A stretch of 64,000 nt of DNA from CAVXEF01 sp963827315. Lineage in GTDB: Bacteria > Planctomycetota > Phycisphaerae > Sedimentisphaerales > Anaerobacaceae. Below are positions 35,127 through 44,464 of this stretch, in pieces. The DNA lies in assembly GCA_963827315.1 (NCBI GenBank), contig CAWHAL010000004.1:62001-126000 (forward strand). Direction: 5' to 3'. The notes below the pieces were generated by a model. That model saw only the letters and a program-made list of their open reading frames with translations, searched no databases and had not been told where the DNA came from. The position numbers were made by a program, and so were the translations under genes. Every line of letters starts with the position of its first letter. The first letter of the stretch is position 1.

Positions 35127-36605
35127 ATGAATTTACTGAAGACATCGCTGATTTTCAGTTTGATATTGTGGGGAAAATGTTCAGCAAGTTATGATGTATC
35201 TTCTGTTTTGTTCTTGGGGGATTGCACGTGCTTTGGGATGAAGGTAGAAAGGTCTTACCAGGCTGAGGGGGCGTTTCTCGTTATTACAACCGGCGCACGG
35301 TTTGAATATGCTGCTGGCAAGTTGAAGATTTATCAAGGTCTTGGTAGTGATATTGACAGACGCCTGCTTGCAACGATGACAATTGGGGATGTAAATGGAT
35401 TTGAGAAGGTCGAATCGAATGGTGATCATGTTCTTTTTTGGTCTGAAAAAGTGAATATAGGCATTTATGGGGATTCAACGTGTATAATTATACCGAAGGT
35501 AAGTCTGGATATCAAGTGCACGGGAAGTTTCAAGCCGGATTATGAGGGAAGATATAAAGGAGAACTGCTCTTAATTGATGATTTGGGCGGTATGGAAATT
35601 TATCCCCAGCGATACGAGACTGGCTATAAAGTTAAAAAGATTGAGCTTGGAAAGGAAAACTGGGTTGCAGAATACACATTAGAAGCTGGTGAGCGGCTCA
35701 TGATAGCTGCTTTTCCGGGCAGAGAATTCGATTGGGAAAAATCCTTCAAATGCAACATCGTATCTACCTGTGGCAGCATGGGTTTAGGTAGGGGTAATCC
35801 TTATGGGCAGATGCCATCCGACTTCACGATAAGGCGATGGTCGATAAACTTCGATATTATAACAATGTTTTTTTATGGCTTTTACGAAAACGCATACATT
35901 AATGGAGTAGAAAATCCAAGCGGTCCGTATATCGTTGTCAACGAGCCGGAATTTAAAAGACTTTTGCATACCTCCCACGAAGTCAATATGAAGGTGGTGG
36001 TGTACTGTTCACTTTTTTATTATGCCCTTAAGCATAAGGATTACGAAGCGTTTTATGAGCAAATCAGGGCTTTACGTGACAAGTTTGGTATAGATGGAGT
36101 TTATATCGACGGACTTACATTTGATGGTGGTGGGGGTAAGATAGATAACAAAATAGTAAACTGGGAGATGGTCAGGCGTTTTCGTCAGTTGTTCGGTTCG
36201 GATGGCGTTATAGTCTATCATGGAACCCATCTTGGCAGTCCTGTGGCAACTGTGCCGAACGTTGATGTGTATTGCGATGCGACAGTGAATGGTGAAGGAA
36301 TTGCTTTTGAATCAGTGGACGACCCTTATGTCAGGTACCAGGTTCGAAAATATGGAATATCAAATACAATTGCACTATGGGAAGCCGGACGTCATCCGAA
36401 TTCAATTACGTACAAAGATATTGTAGATGCAACGATAAAGATGAACGGCAGGAAAAGCTGGGGAGGCTTTATTGTAACCAGGGAGCCTCCGCCAGGAAAC
36501 AAATATGTCTGGCCGATCAAGCTGGACCCCGAGTATTTGTATCACTTGGAACAGCTTGAAAAGTTGAAACAGGCGTATCAGACAACGAAAAAATCAGAGC
36601 GTTAG
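35127..36605 (+). CDS. Secreted putative glycosidase (TIM-barrel type)
   Basis: The ATG at 35127 follows AAGGG by five bases; the TTG at 35115 is less likely. 492 residues with signal peptide (LLKTSLIFSLILWGKCSA), a beta-rich N-terminal half, and a C-terminal half that looks like a TIM barrel: VVVYCSLFYYALKH, FGIDGVYIDGLTFDGG (Asp at the end of a strand), VIVYHGTHLGSP, VDVYCDATVNGEG, and ends VTREPPPGNKYVW. This pattern occurs in GH families with DGVYxDG, but I cannot name one. It may trim or modify the polymer during export. Intergenic 34869-35126 shows no gene. Confidence 0.6.
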   Translation: MNLLKTSLIFSLILWGKCSASYDVSSVLFLGDCTCFGMKVERSYQAEGAFLVITTGARFEYAAGKLKIYQGLGSDIDRRLLATMTIGDVNGFEKVESNGDHVLFWSEKVNIGIYGDSTCIIIPKVSLDIKCTGSFKPDYEGRYKGELLLIDDLGGMEIYPQRYETGYKVKKIELGKENWVAEYTLEAGERLMIAAFPGREFDWEKSFKCNIVSTCGSMGLGRGNPYGQMPSDFTIRRWSINFDIITMFFYGFYENAYINGVENPSGPYIVVNEPEFKRLLHTSHEVNMKVVVYCSLFYYALKHKDYEAFYEQIRALRDKFGIDGVYIDGLTFDGGGGKIDNKIVNWEMVRRFRQLFGSDGVIVYHGTHLGSPVATVPNVDVYCDATVNGEGIAFESVDDPYVRYQVRKYGISNTIALWEAGRHPNSITYKDIVDATIKMNGRKSWGGFIVTREPPPGNKYVWPIKLDPEYLYHLEQLEKLKQAYQTTKKSER

Positions 36606-36683
36606 TACATTAGCGCAGCTTAGAAAACTATTGAAAGCAGTTCAAATGATAATTGGAGATGCTTTAGAGAGAACAGCTTGTTT

Positions 36684-36800
36684 ATGAAATTGATAATTAC
36701 GATTGATACTGAAGGTGATAACCAGTGGTCTGAACAATGCCGCCAGAATATTACGACTGAAAATGCTCATCGATCTGGGGTGGAATTGGTAATTGCATGA
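36684..36800 (+). pseudogene. N-terminal remnant of a WalW-type polysaccharide deacetylase
   Basis: A 38-codon frame reads MKLIITIDTEGDNQWSEQC and then ITTENAHRSGVELVIA before TGA. IDTEGDNQW and ITTEN are the opening of WalW/NodB-like deacetylases; the catalytic remainder is missing. Its stop overlaps the flippase ATG (ATGA), so the start of the flippase gene may once have been translationally coupled to it. Confidence 0.65.
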
Positions 36801-38332
36801 ATATTGCCACAAGAATTTTGAAAAATACCTTGTCTAATTGGGTAGGGATGCTTATTAATACCATAATTCTTGTTCTTTTAACTCCTTATCTGCTTAGGAA
36901 CCTTGGTAATGAACGGTATGGTATTTATCAGATTGTGGTTCCTGTGATTCAATATTTAGTATTATTAGAGCTTGGCCTACGAGGCTCTGTTAGCCGTTTT
37001 GCTACTAAATACATCGCCTCAGAAGATATAAAATCACTTAATAGTGTTATTTCTACTGCGTTTTTCATCTTCCTGGCTATAGGATTTGTAATTGTGCTTA
37101 TAAGCGTGGTCTTGGGATTGCTATCACCTCATTTTTTTAATATTTCCAAACAATATGAGCGGGGGGCGCTTTATGTATTTGCGGCACTGGGTTTTAATAG
37201 TGTCGTCTCTTTCTTGAGTTACAGTTTTGCCGGTGTTCTTGTTGGTCATCAAAGATATGACCTGATTAATTTGCGATTAATTATTAACAATGTCGGCAAC
37301 GCTCTTCTTGTAGTGTTGTTTTTTTCCATTGGCTGGGTTGCCTTGGCAGGCTGGGCCTTGGCGATAGTCCTTTCAGCCTCTCTTGGATTATTATACTTAG
37401 TTGTTGTAGTATTTCGTCTCCAAGAAGGGTTGTCTGTCGGGTTACGGCATGTGCGATTAGCCATTTTTAAAGAATTGATGGGTTTCAGTTTATGGAATAT
37501 GCTGCTTCAACTGGCTGGTTTCTTCATTCTATATACCAATCCTTTAATCATTGGAAGATATATGGGGCTGAAGATGGTTCCTTATTACTCGATACCCTTC
37601 ATGTTGATAGTGGGATTGCAAGATGGCGTTACGGGGTTATCCGGCACGTTGATACCACTGGCTTCATCAACGCTGGCCACTGGAGATATCAACCTCATGC
37701 GACAACTTTTGCGCAAGGGAACTTACGTTGCTTCAATGTTGGTATTTCCCCTTGGTGGTGTGCTGCTTGTTATGTGCAAGAATCTGTTTAGAGTCTGGCT
37801 GCCGGCAGGATATGAGGACAGTTGGGTCATATATGGTATTTTGATGATTGCTTTTTTCGGTTCGATATCGCAGAGTGTTTCTTTTTTTCTTATGCTGGGA
37901 GGAGGTAATATCCGGCCGATGGCGGTGTTTTATCTTCTTACTGGCATCGCAACTATAGCTTTAAGCATATATCTTGTAGGATACACTAATTTGGGATTGA
38001 TCGGCGCGGGCATGGCTATTGTTATTCCCAGATTCATTTCGACAAATTTGTTTCTGCCTTGGTATACGTGCAAACAGGTGGGTTTGAATTTATGGCGATA
38101 TATAAGTGGCAGTTATACCAGGCCGATTTTGTGCTCTGTGCCTTCGGTGGTCTTGGGGTCATTTTTGGTTAATCTGTTTCCACCAGCAAACTTGGTTTAT
38201 TGGGTGATAGAGTTTGTTGTGGCCCTGATACCATTTGCCATATTTGCGCTCACAGGCGTCTTGGATTGGCCCTTGAGAAGAGACATTGTACAACTATTAC
38301 ATAGGTGTGTTCTAGGCATTGTGAAACGTTAG
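36797..38332 (+). CDS. wzx: Wzx-type polysaccharide flippase
   Basis: 511 residues with about twelve to fourteen TM helices (MVF/MATE-like, PF01943/PF13440 type). N-terminal SNWVGMLINTIILVLLTPYLL is typical of polysaccharide transporters, with an Arg/Asn-containing loop (LRNLGNERYGIYQ) after TM1. Moves undecaprenyl-linked repeat units across the inner membrane. No ribosome site is evident; coupling to the upstream ATGA is likely. Confidence 0.9.
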   Translation: MNIATRILKNTLSNWVGMLINTIILVLLTPYLLRNLGNERYGIYQIVVPVIQYLVLLELGLRGSVSRFATKYIASEDIKSLNSVISTAFFIFLAIGFVIVLISVVLGLLSPHFFNISKQYERGALYVFAALGFNSVVSFLSYSFAGVLVGHQRYDLINLRLIINNVGNALLVVLFFSIGWVALAGWALAIVLSASLGLLYLVVVVFRLQEGLSVGLRHVRLAIFKELMGFSLWNMLLQLAGFFILYTNPLIIGRYMGLKMVPYYSIPFMLIVGLQDGVTGLSGTLIPLASSTLATGDINLMRQLLRKGTYVASMLVFPLGGVLLVMCKNLFRVWLPAGYEDSWVIYGILMIAFFGSISQSVSFFLMLGGGNIRPMAVFYLLTGIATIALSIYLVGYTNLGLIGAGMAIVIPRFISTNLFLPWYTCKQVGLNLWRYISGSYTRPILCSVPSVVLGSFLVNLFPPANLVYWVIEFVVALIPFAIFALTGVLDWPLRRDIVQLLHRCVLGIVKR

Positions 38333-38347
38333 AAAAAGGAATTTGCA

Positions 38348-39769
38348 TTGAGCAGCAAGTCCTGCACAAAAGATAAGAACGTATGTAGCGAGATAGTTGC
38401 TAACAAAGTATGTATAGGCTGCGGGGTGTGCGCAGGGGTATGCCCGAAAGAAACCCTTGAAATTGGCTTTAATGAATATGGTGAGTATATTGCAAAAGAT
38501 GTCCGAGGAGTATGCTGTGATAAATGTAATTTATGTTTGAGTGTATGTCCATTTTCTGATTATGTGGAGGATGAGGATTCACTTGGAGCTACACGGTTTG
38601 GTGATGTACCAGGGATTAAGTATCGGAGAGAAGTAGGTTATTATCTGGAAGCATATGTAGGATATTCTAAAGTTGATGATCATCGAATAAAAGGAGCCTC
38701 GGGAGGGCTGGCTACGTGGATGCTTGAGGGACTTTTGGCGGAGAAACTGGTTGAGAAGGTCTGTTGTGTCCGGCCCGTGGGTAAACCGGGAAAGCTATTT
38801 GAGTTTGTTGTATGCAATTCATCACAAGAAGTTAGGGACTGCTCCCGCTCGTGCTATTACCCGGTTGAGACAAGCGAAGTTATTCGGTACATACTCTCTA
38901 ATAAGGGGCAGTATGCGATTATCGCCTTGCCATGTTATATCAAGGCGTTTCGGTTGGCGATGCAGGTGGTTCCGAAGCTGCGTCAGAGGGTGAAGTTTCT
39001 GCTGGGCTTGGTGTGCGGACAAGCTAAAAGCAAGTTCTTCGCGGAATATGTCTGTGCTCTGGGAGGTGGCAATCCAAATAGATTGAATAGGGTAGTTTTT
39101 CGGATGAAGGATCCGCAGCGGCCAGCTTCAGATTACGGGATGAAATTCATCAGTGATGGAGGCGCCGAGAGAATGCATGAAGGGATCGTTTACTGGTCGG
39201 AAGGGATGGGACGTGCGTATTGTGAGCGTTTTTTTACCCCCAGTGCCTGCAACTATTGCGACGACACATTTGCCGAGCTCGCGGATGCTGTATTCATGGA
39301 TGCTTGGTTGAAAGAATATATAAATGACGTTGGGGGAACGAATCTATTAATTGTTCGAGATCCGGTTTTGCAGGAACTATTTGACAAAGGGGTCCGCAAT
39401 CAGGAGCTGCAACTGGACAAGATTGCAATAGACAAGGTGATTGAAAGCCAGCAAGATGGGGTGCGTTTCAAACGAGAGAAGTTATCACAACGGCTGGCCT
39501 GGGCGCTGGAGCGAGGCCAGCAGGTGCCGCCGAAACGTGAAAGACCAGCGCCTACGCTGAACTTCCGTGAACGGTACTTGGTCTCGGCAATGTGGCGTGC
39601 TACTATCTGGAGCAAAGCTGCCTTTCTTGCCCAGCTGAGGAGGGGAACAGGCTTGGCAGTATTCCGGAGAATTATGTTCCAGCATCGGTGGTATGATTAT
39701 TTGGCAAAGATTGTAATTATCCTTCTATGGTGGACGAAGCAACTGATTCGTAAATTTATAAAGCATTGA
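38348..39769 (+). CDS. F420-hydrogenase beta-like 4Fe-4S protein of a polysaccharide locus
   Basis: 473 residues from TTG (38348) with AAAGGA upstream; no ATG lies in frame near the N-terminus. Two 4Fe-4S clusters of ferredoxin type (CIGCGVCAGVCP; CDKCNLCLSVCPF), then the FrhB/FdhB domains (GASGGLATWML; CCYYPVETSE-like; CNYCDDTFAELADAVFMDAW). In surface-polysaccharide loci this family sits beside pyruvyl transferases and flippases, as here, and is thought to carry out a redox step on a sugar or lipid. Function not proven. Confidence 0.85.
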   Translation: MSSKSCTKDKNVCSEIVANKVCIGCGVCAGVCPKETLEIGFNEYGEYIAKDVRGVCCDKCNLCLSVCPFSDYVEDEDSLGATRFGDVPGIKYRREVGYYLEAYVGYSKVDDHRIKGASGGLATWMLEGLLAEKLVEKVCCVRPVGKPGKLFEFVVCNSSQEVRDCSRSCYYPVETSEVIRYILSNKGQYAIIALPCYIKAFRLAMQVVPKLRQRVKFLLGLVCGQAKSKFFAEYVCALGGGNPNRLNRVVFRMKDPQRPASDYGMKFISDGGAERMHEGIVYWSEGMGRAYCERFFTPSACNYCDDTFAELADAVFMDAWLKEYINDVGGTNLLIVRDPVLQELFDKGVRNQELQLDKIAIDKVIESQQDGVRFKREKLSQRLAWALERGQQVPPKRERPAPTLNFRERYLVSAMWRATIWSKAAFLAQLRRGTGLAVFRRIMFQHRWYDYLAKIVIILLWWTKQLIRKFIKH

Positions 39770-39787
39770 TATGTTTTCATAGCAGGG

Positions 39788-39945
39788 CTAGTGTTCTGTC
39801 ACAGATGATTCACGGGGTTGTCATTCCGCACTTGCCTGCCCCGACAATCCGTAGGCCGGGGATGCGGAATCCAGACAATTAAGGGCTCTGGGTTCCTGCT
39901 TCCGCAGGAATGACACCTATCATTTGAGGTGTGACAGACCACTAG
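39788..39945. mobile_element. MITE-like element with 16-bp terminal inverted repeats
   Basis: CTAGTGTTCTGTCACA (39788-39803) matches the reverse complement of TGTGACAGACCACTAG (39930-39945) at 15 of 16 positions. The 158-bp interior holds nested pairs (TGTCATTCC with GGAATGACA; GCCCCG/CGGGG-type stems) and no frame. Both ends carry TAG, in line with a TA-targeting element. No transposase here, so it would be moved in trans by a full-length relative. It lies between the F420-hydrogenase-like and pyruvyl-transferase genes. Confidence 0.75.
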
Positions 39946-39967
39946 ATTATGCTTAAGGGGTCGGCGT

Positions 39968-41173
39968 ATGCATAACCCTCTGTTTGTACTCTATGGTAAT
40001 TCACATTTTTTGAACCGTGGGTGTGAAGCGATTGCACGGTCAACCGTTTCAATTCTCACCGAGGAATTTGGATCGTGTCGTATTATTCATACGCCGGGGC
40101 GTTGGTTTCCACACGATGAGTTTTCTGACATTGGCCCTAATGTTGAACATCTAATTCCTCCTAAACGGGACCGTTGGGGCAAAAACTGGTTCTTCTATCA
40201 GCTTCGAAAACGCATTTTCAGAACAGGTAGCGAGGTGTTTGAACCTTACTTGTCTGAAGCTGCGGCGGCACTTGCAGTTGGAGGGGATGCTTACTCCTTG
40301 GATTATGGAATACCTGTTCAGGCTTTCGCCGATAATAGGATTATACTGCGACATCGAAAACCCGTTATCATTTGGGGGGCATCAGTCGGACCATTCAGTA
40401 AGAACCCAAAATTTGAAAAATTTGCGGCCCGCGAATTGAAGAAGGTCACCTTAATTTGTGCCCGTGAGTCGGAGACGGTCTCTTACCTGAAAGAACTGGG
40501 TATTAGTGAAAATGTTCGGCTTATGTCCGACCCCGCTTTTGTTTTGGAGCCGCGCCAGATAGATATAAATGAGGGTGGGTTGGATATTATAACGAAACCA
40601 TGTATTGGAGTAAACTTATCTTTATTGATCGAAAGATACTGGAAAGGAGAAGACTCATGGTTCAATTGTGTCTTGAAGAATCTAAAAACCGTTCTTGAAC
40701 GCATAGATATGCCAATTTTGTTTATTCCCCATGTAGTTGTGCCGGGGAGAGGTGACCAGGTTTTTATGAAAAAAATCATGGAACAACTCGGGCCTTTTAG
40801 CAACAGGCTGGTATTACTAGATACCAAGTACAATTGTCAGGAAATTAAATGGATCATTTCGCATTTGGCAGCCTTCATTGGGACTAGGGGTCATTCGGTC
40901 ATTGCGGCACTGTCCAGTCAGGTACCTACAATTTCGATAGCTTACAGTGTGAAAGCCCGGGGAATCAATAAAGACATTTTTGGGCATTTGGATTGGTGCG
41001 TGTCTTTTGAAAAGTTGCGGGACAATATTTTGTGTGATATATTGGCCGATCTTCTCAACTCACAATCCAAGGTGAAGAAACATTTAGCGGATGTAATGCC
41101 TGCTTACCAGCAGAGAGCTAAGAATGCCGCAAAATATATTCGAGAGGTAGTTGATTGGGACAAGGTCAGATAA
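39968..41173 (+). CDS. Polysaccharide pyruvyl transferase family protein
   Basis: 401 residues, PF04230 (CsaB type). Motifs: GNSHFLNRGCEAIARS at the start, AAALAVGGDAYSLDYG (NTP-like loop), VIIWGASVGPFSK, AARELKKVTLICARESET, VRLMSDPAFVL, CIGVNLSLLIERYWKG, FIGTRGHSVIAALSSQVPTISI. It should attach a pyruvate ketal from PEP to the sugar. The F420-hydrogenase-like gene next to it supports a common sugar-modification step. Confidence 0.9.
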   Translation: MHNPLFVLYGNSHFLNRGCEAIARSTVSILTEEFGSCRIIHTPGRWFPHDEFSDIGPNVEHLIPPKRDRWGKNWFFYQLRKRIFRTGSEVFEPYLSEAAAALAVGGDAYSLDYGIPVQAFADNRIILRHRKPVIIWGASVGPFSKNPKFEKFAARELKKVTLICARESETVSYLKELGISENVRLMSDPAFVLEPRQIDINEGGLDIITKPCIGVNLSLLIERYWKGEDSWFNCVLKNLKTVLERIDMPILFIPHVVVPGRGDQVFMKKIMEQLGPFSNRLVLLDTKYNCQEIKWIISHLAAFIGTRGHSVIAALSSQVPTISIAYSVKARGINKDIFGHLDWCVSFEKLRDNILCDILADLLNSQSKVKKHLADVMPAYQQRAKNAAKYIREVVDWDKVR

Positions 41174-41630
41174 TTTGGGGCTTGGGACTTTTTGTAAAAG
41201 AGTACGATGGTCTCTTTTCGATTTTGTAGTGGGAGCCGTCGGCAATATGGGGAACAAATCGTGGTTCCCGGTTTTGATTATAAATCAAGTCTCGGAGGTT
41301 GTTCAAGATGGGGTATAAAGGAAACGTGCGGTATCGTGTGGCAAAGGGCAGGTTGATTAAACTGACGGTTTTCGGAGCAGCAGGTTGGTTTCTGGCGATG
41401 GCTGGAAATTGTTGCAGCAGAAATATGTATGGCGCGAGATAGCTCCAAGAATTGAGGAAGTGGTTGACTACTGTTGTTCTCCCAAAAGCCTGTCCGAATA
41501 ACTTGAGAAACCCTGTACTAAGTAGAGACGCAAAATGATTCATAGAAAAAGTCCAATTTTGTGTTCCTTATTAGTTGTGGCGTGTTCTACTCCAAAGAGA
41601 TGTGACTATCAATGGTTAAGGTGAGTCCAT
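41174..41630. pseudogene. Gene debris: methyltransferase 5' copy joined to a glycosyltransferase tail
   Basis: No intact gene. From about 41185 to 41402 it aligns with 46060-46290, the leader and first codons of the TM-methyltransferase gene at 46195 (shared: MG-KGN-R--VAKGRLIKLTVFGAAGW). The copy stops at about 41402 and the next bases (41403-41501) read WKLLQQKYVWREIAPRIEEVV..., the C-terminal end of a GT4 glycosyltransferase. The remaining 130 bp show nothing. A recombination scar. Confidence 0.75.
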
Positions 41631-42479
41631 ATGTCTGTGAAGATACCGAAACATGAGAAGAGGACTTATGAACAGCTCAAAGAGCATTATGAGGTTGAAA
41701 AAGAGCTGGCTGAGAAGTTGCGAAATTCTACAAAAAAGCAGCGGCGAGAGTTGTACAGTTCTGTTTATGATGAGCTCTATGAGCGGGTACCTTACCATCC
41801 TCAACTAATCCGCAGGGTCGATGCCAGGGCCACGGCGGTAGCAGTAGCACGCCAGATGCGTTTATTGAGAAAATATTTAAGGCTTAAATCAACGTTTTTG
41901 GAATTAGGACCCGGAGATTGCAGTTTGTCGTTTGAAGTGGCTAAGTATGTGAAAAATGTATACGCGGTTGATGTTTCTGCCGAGATTACGCAGCATTCGG
42001 CTTATCCAGAAAATTTTACACTGATTATATCTGACGGTTGCAGCATTCCGGTTCCGGAGGGAAGTATTGATATCGCATACAGCAATCAGTTAATGGAGCA
42101 CCTGCATCCTGACGACGCTTTTGAGCAGCTTCAAAATATTTATAAGGCGTTGGCTCGGGGCGGCGTCTACATATGTGTAACGCCTAACCGACTTGCAGGA
42201 CCGCATGACATCTCGAAGTATTTTGATAAAGTCGCAACAGGCTTTCATTTGAAGGAATATACTTTTAATGAGCTGGATAGTCTCTTACGAAAGGTGGGGT
42301 TTTCAAAGGTACAAGCGTATATCGGTGGCAAGGGAATCTATTTGAAATGCCCATTATTTCTGATTAGGTATTGTGAGAAAATTGTTAATTTGCTGCCTTT
42401 TTCTTTGATGAGCAAAATCTCGAATATTTTGCCGTTTAAAGTTGTGCTGACGATGATAGTGATTATCGGTCTAAAGTAG
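41631..42479 (+). CDS. SAM-dependent methyltransferase (Methyltransf_11 type)
   Basis: 282 residues. A charged helical N-terminus (about 1-55; KEHYEVEKELAEKLR) is followed by a Rossmann methyltransferase fold: FLELGPGDCSLSFEVAKY (SAM-binding motif I), VYAVDVSAEITQH, FTLIISDGCSIPV, IAYSNQLMEHLHPDDA, ALARGGVYICVTPN. Probably acts on a sugar of the polymer. Starts 457 bp after the pyruvyl transferase, beyond the debris. Confidence 0.85.
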   Translation: MSVKIPKHEKRTYEQLKEHYEVEKELAEKLRNSTKKQRRELYSSVYDELYERVPYHPQLIRRVDARATAVAVARQMRLLRKYLRLKSTFLELGPGDCSLSFEVAKYVKNVYAVDVSAEITQHSAYPENFTLIISDGCSIPVPEGSIDIAYSNQLMEHLHPDDAFEQLQNIYKALARGGVYICVTPNRLAGPHDISKYFDKVATGFHLKEYTFNELDSLLRKVGFSKVQAYIGGKGIYLKCPLFLIRYCEKIVNLLPFSLMSKISNILPFKVVLTMIVIIGLK

Positions 42480-42560
42480 CGCTCAAAATTATGGCAACAT
42501 TATCAGATTATAATTTTTAAGTTTTAGAGCGAAATTCTGTAATAGTAAAAGGCGAATCTA

Positions 42561-43712
42561 ATGGGAAAACCATCCATCGTCCATTTAGTTCTTAGAATGG
42601 GGCTGGGTGGAATTGAAGGCTCGGCTGCAAAACTTGCGTCAGACCAAAAGCAGCGAGGATGTGATGTTACGGTTGTTTGTTTGTTTGGCGCTGGATGCAC
42701 AGCAGAAAAACTTAAATCTGAGGGTATTAGTGTTATCGATTTGAACCTTCGCCGTGGACTGGGAATGATGAACTTGATTTTCCCCCTCTGGCGGATATGC
42801 ACAAAGCAGAAAGCCGATATTTTGCAAGTCCATACGGTTGGCGTCGAACTTCCGGTTGCGATTGTTAGGGGGCTGTCCGGAATTCGAAAGGCTATTCTGA
42901 CTATACGTGCTTTTGTACATTACCGTGGATGGCATTACCGGTGGGCAAAACTTGGAGCGAAAGTCGCAGGCCTTTGTTTTGACAAAATCATCTGTATCAG
43001 CAGCGCCCTAAGAGAGCATGAAATTCGTTATTTAGGCAGGAAGCCGGAGCAGGTTAGCATTATCTGGAATGGCGTTGATACCACAAAATTTTCTCCAAAG
43101 CCGTTAGAACCGTTGTTGCGTGCTCCAGCTTTGGGTTTGGATTCTATCGGGCCGGATACATTTGTTGTGGGAATGGGGGTTCAGCTGGAGGAGTTTAAGG
43201 ACATCCCAACATCGATGCGTGCGGCAGTGCGAGTTAAGGAGCAAAGTGGCAGTAAAGTACTTTTCGTGGTTGCCGGCAGTGGTTCTTTGGAAACAGAATT
43301 AAAAATGTTGGCCAAACAGCTCGAAATAGATGATTGTTTTAAGTTTGTCGGTCGAATTGATGATATGAATATGCCGAACTTTTTAAATGCCATTGACATG
43401 CTTGTTCTTACCAGTCCATTCGAGGGGCTTGGTGTAATTGTTTTGGAGGCAATGGCCACTGGCAAGCCGGTGGTGACTACCGATTCCGGTGGTGTTAGAG
43501 ATTCTGTTACTGATGGCCAAACAGGTATTATAGTGCCGGTTGGCGATGACGTGAGTTTGGCTAATGCTATTTTGAAGCTGGCGAGTGACTGTAAGCTGGC
43601 GGAGCGAATGGGCCAGGCAGGAATGCTCCGCGCACGGCAGGACTTTACACTTGAAAAGTATGATAGGGCTTACTGGCATTTGATCACAAGTGAAAGACAC
43701 GAACTTGGATAG
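42561..43712 (+). CDS. Glycosyltransferase family 4
   Basis: 383 residues, GT-B fold. N-terminal acceptor domain (LRMGLGGIEGSAAKLA) and C-terminal nucleotide-sugar domain with FVVAGSGSLETELKML, FKFVGRID and the Glu-x7-Glu motif in FEGLGVIVLEAMATGKPV. Retaining transfer to an undecaprenyl-linked glycan is the family role; the donor is unknown. Starts 81 bp after the methyltransferase and ends 36 bp before the next gene. Confidence 0.88.
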   Translation: MGKPSIVHLVLRMGLGGIEGSAAKLASDQKQRGCDVTVVCLFGAGCTAEKLKSEGISVIDLNLRRGLGMMNLIFPLWRICTKQKADILQVHTVGVELPVAIVRGLSGIRKAILTIRAFVHYRGWHYRWAKLGAKVAGLCFDKIICISSALREHEIRYLGRKPEQVSIIWNGVDTTKFSPKPLEPLLRAPALGLDSIGPDTFVVGMGVQLEEFKDIPTSMRAAVRVKEQSGSKVLFVVAGSGSLETELKMLAKQLEIDDCFKFVGRIDDMNMPNFLNAIDMLVLTSPFEGLGVIVLEAMATGKPVVTTDSGGVRDSVTDGQTGIIVPVGDDVSLANAILKLASDCKLAERMGQAGMLRARQDFTLEKYDRAYWHLITSERHELG

Positions 43713-43748
43713 AAAAGGCATTCCCATCCCTATGAGGTGTAGAAACAG

Positions 43749-44426
43749 ATGATGCTGAAAAAAATACTGCTGGCAATAATAAATCCTTGGAAGTGGAACA
43801 AAATATATGAACAGGTTCGTACACTTCTTAACAATATTATTGAATACGGGAACTTTTCTTTCAATCCAAACTCCAGGGGATATTGGGACAAGAGATTATC
43901 TATGTATGACAATTTTTGGAGAAACGAGAACTATTATCATATCTTAGATTTACTTCCACAGGATAAAGAATTCTCACTTCTTGACATTGGTTGTGCCATC
44001 GGAGATGGATGTGAATTGTTGCAGGAAAAATTCCCAAAAGCAAAGATAACCGGTGTTGATATAAGTGAGGTGGGAATAAAAAAAGCAAGGGAAAAAACCA
44101 AAAGCGTACAATATTTTGTCTTGGATATCTTGAAGCGTCCTATACCTGAAAAATACGATTACATTACGATGATAGAAACACTGGAGCATTTTGATAATCC
44201 ATTCGCTGTTGTAGATAAATGTCTAAAATATGTCAGGCAGTCACTAATCATCAGCGCTCCATATTATAGCCAGAAACATCTTTCTGAAAAATTGATAAAT
44301 CTATCTGAACATAGATATACTTTTAATGAGAAAACCTTTGCAAATTATAATTGCAGAGTTGCTAAAATAACTGAGTTTGTCAAAGTCACTGAAGCCAGAT
44401 GTATCATATATGAAATTCGGCCTTGA
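43749..44426 (+). CDS. SAM-dependent methyltransferase, AT-rich
   Basis: 225 residues, the ATG being one codon before a second ATG. Methyltransferase fold: LLDIGCAIGDGCELLQEKF (SAM-binding motif I), ITGVDISEVGIKKAREK, YDYITMIETLEHFDNPF. Its coding sequence is rich in A, with AAA and AAT codons and A-runs unlike its neighbours, so it looks recently acquired. Its stop codon overlaps a possible start of the next gene (ATGA). Confidence 0.82.
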   Translation: MMLKKILLAIINPWKWNKIYEQVRTLLNNIIEYGNFSFNPNSRGYWDKRLSMYDNFWRNENYYHILDLLPQDKEFSLLDIGCAIGDGCELLQEKFPKAKITGVDISEVGIKKAREKTKSVQYFVLDILKRPIPEKYDYITMIETLEHFDNPFAVVDKCLKYVRQSLIISAPYYSQKHLSEKLINLSEHRYTFNEKTFANYNCRVAKITEFVKVTEARCIIYEIRP

Positions 44427-44464
44427 TGAATCAAAAGCAGTCTTATAGCAGAAAGGTTTATAAA

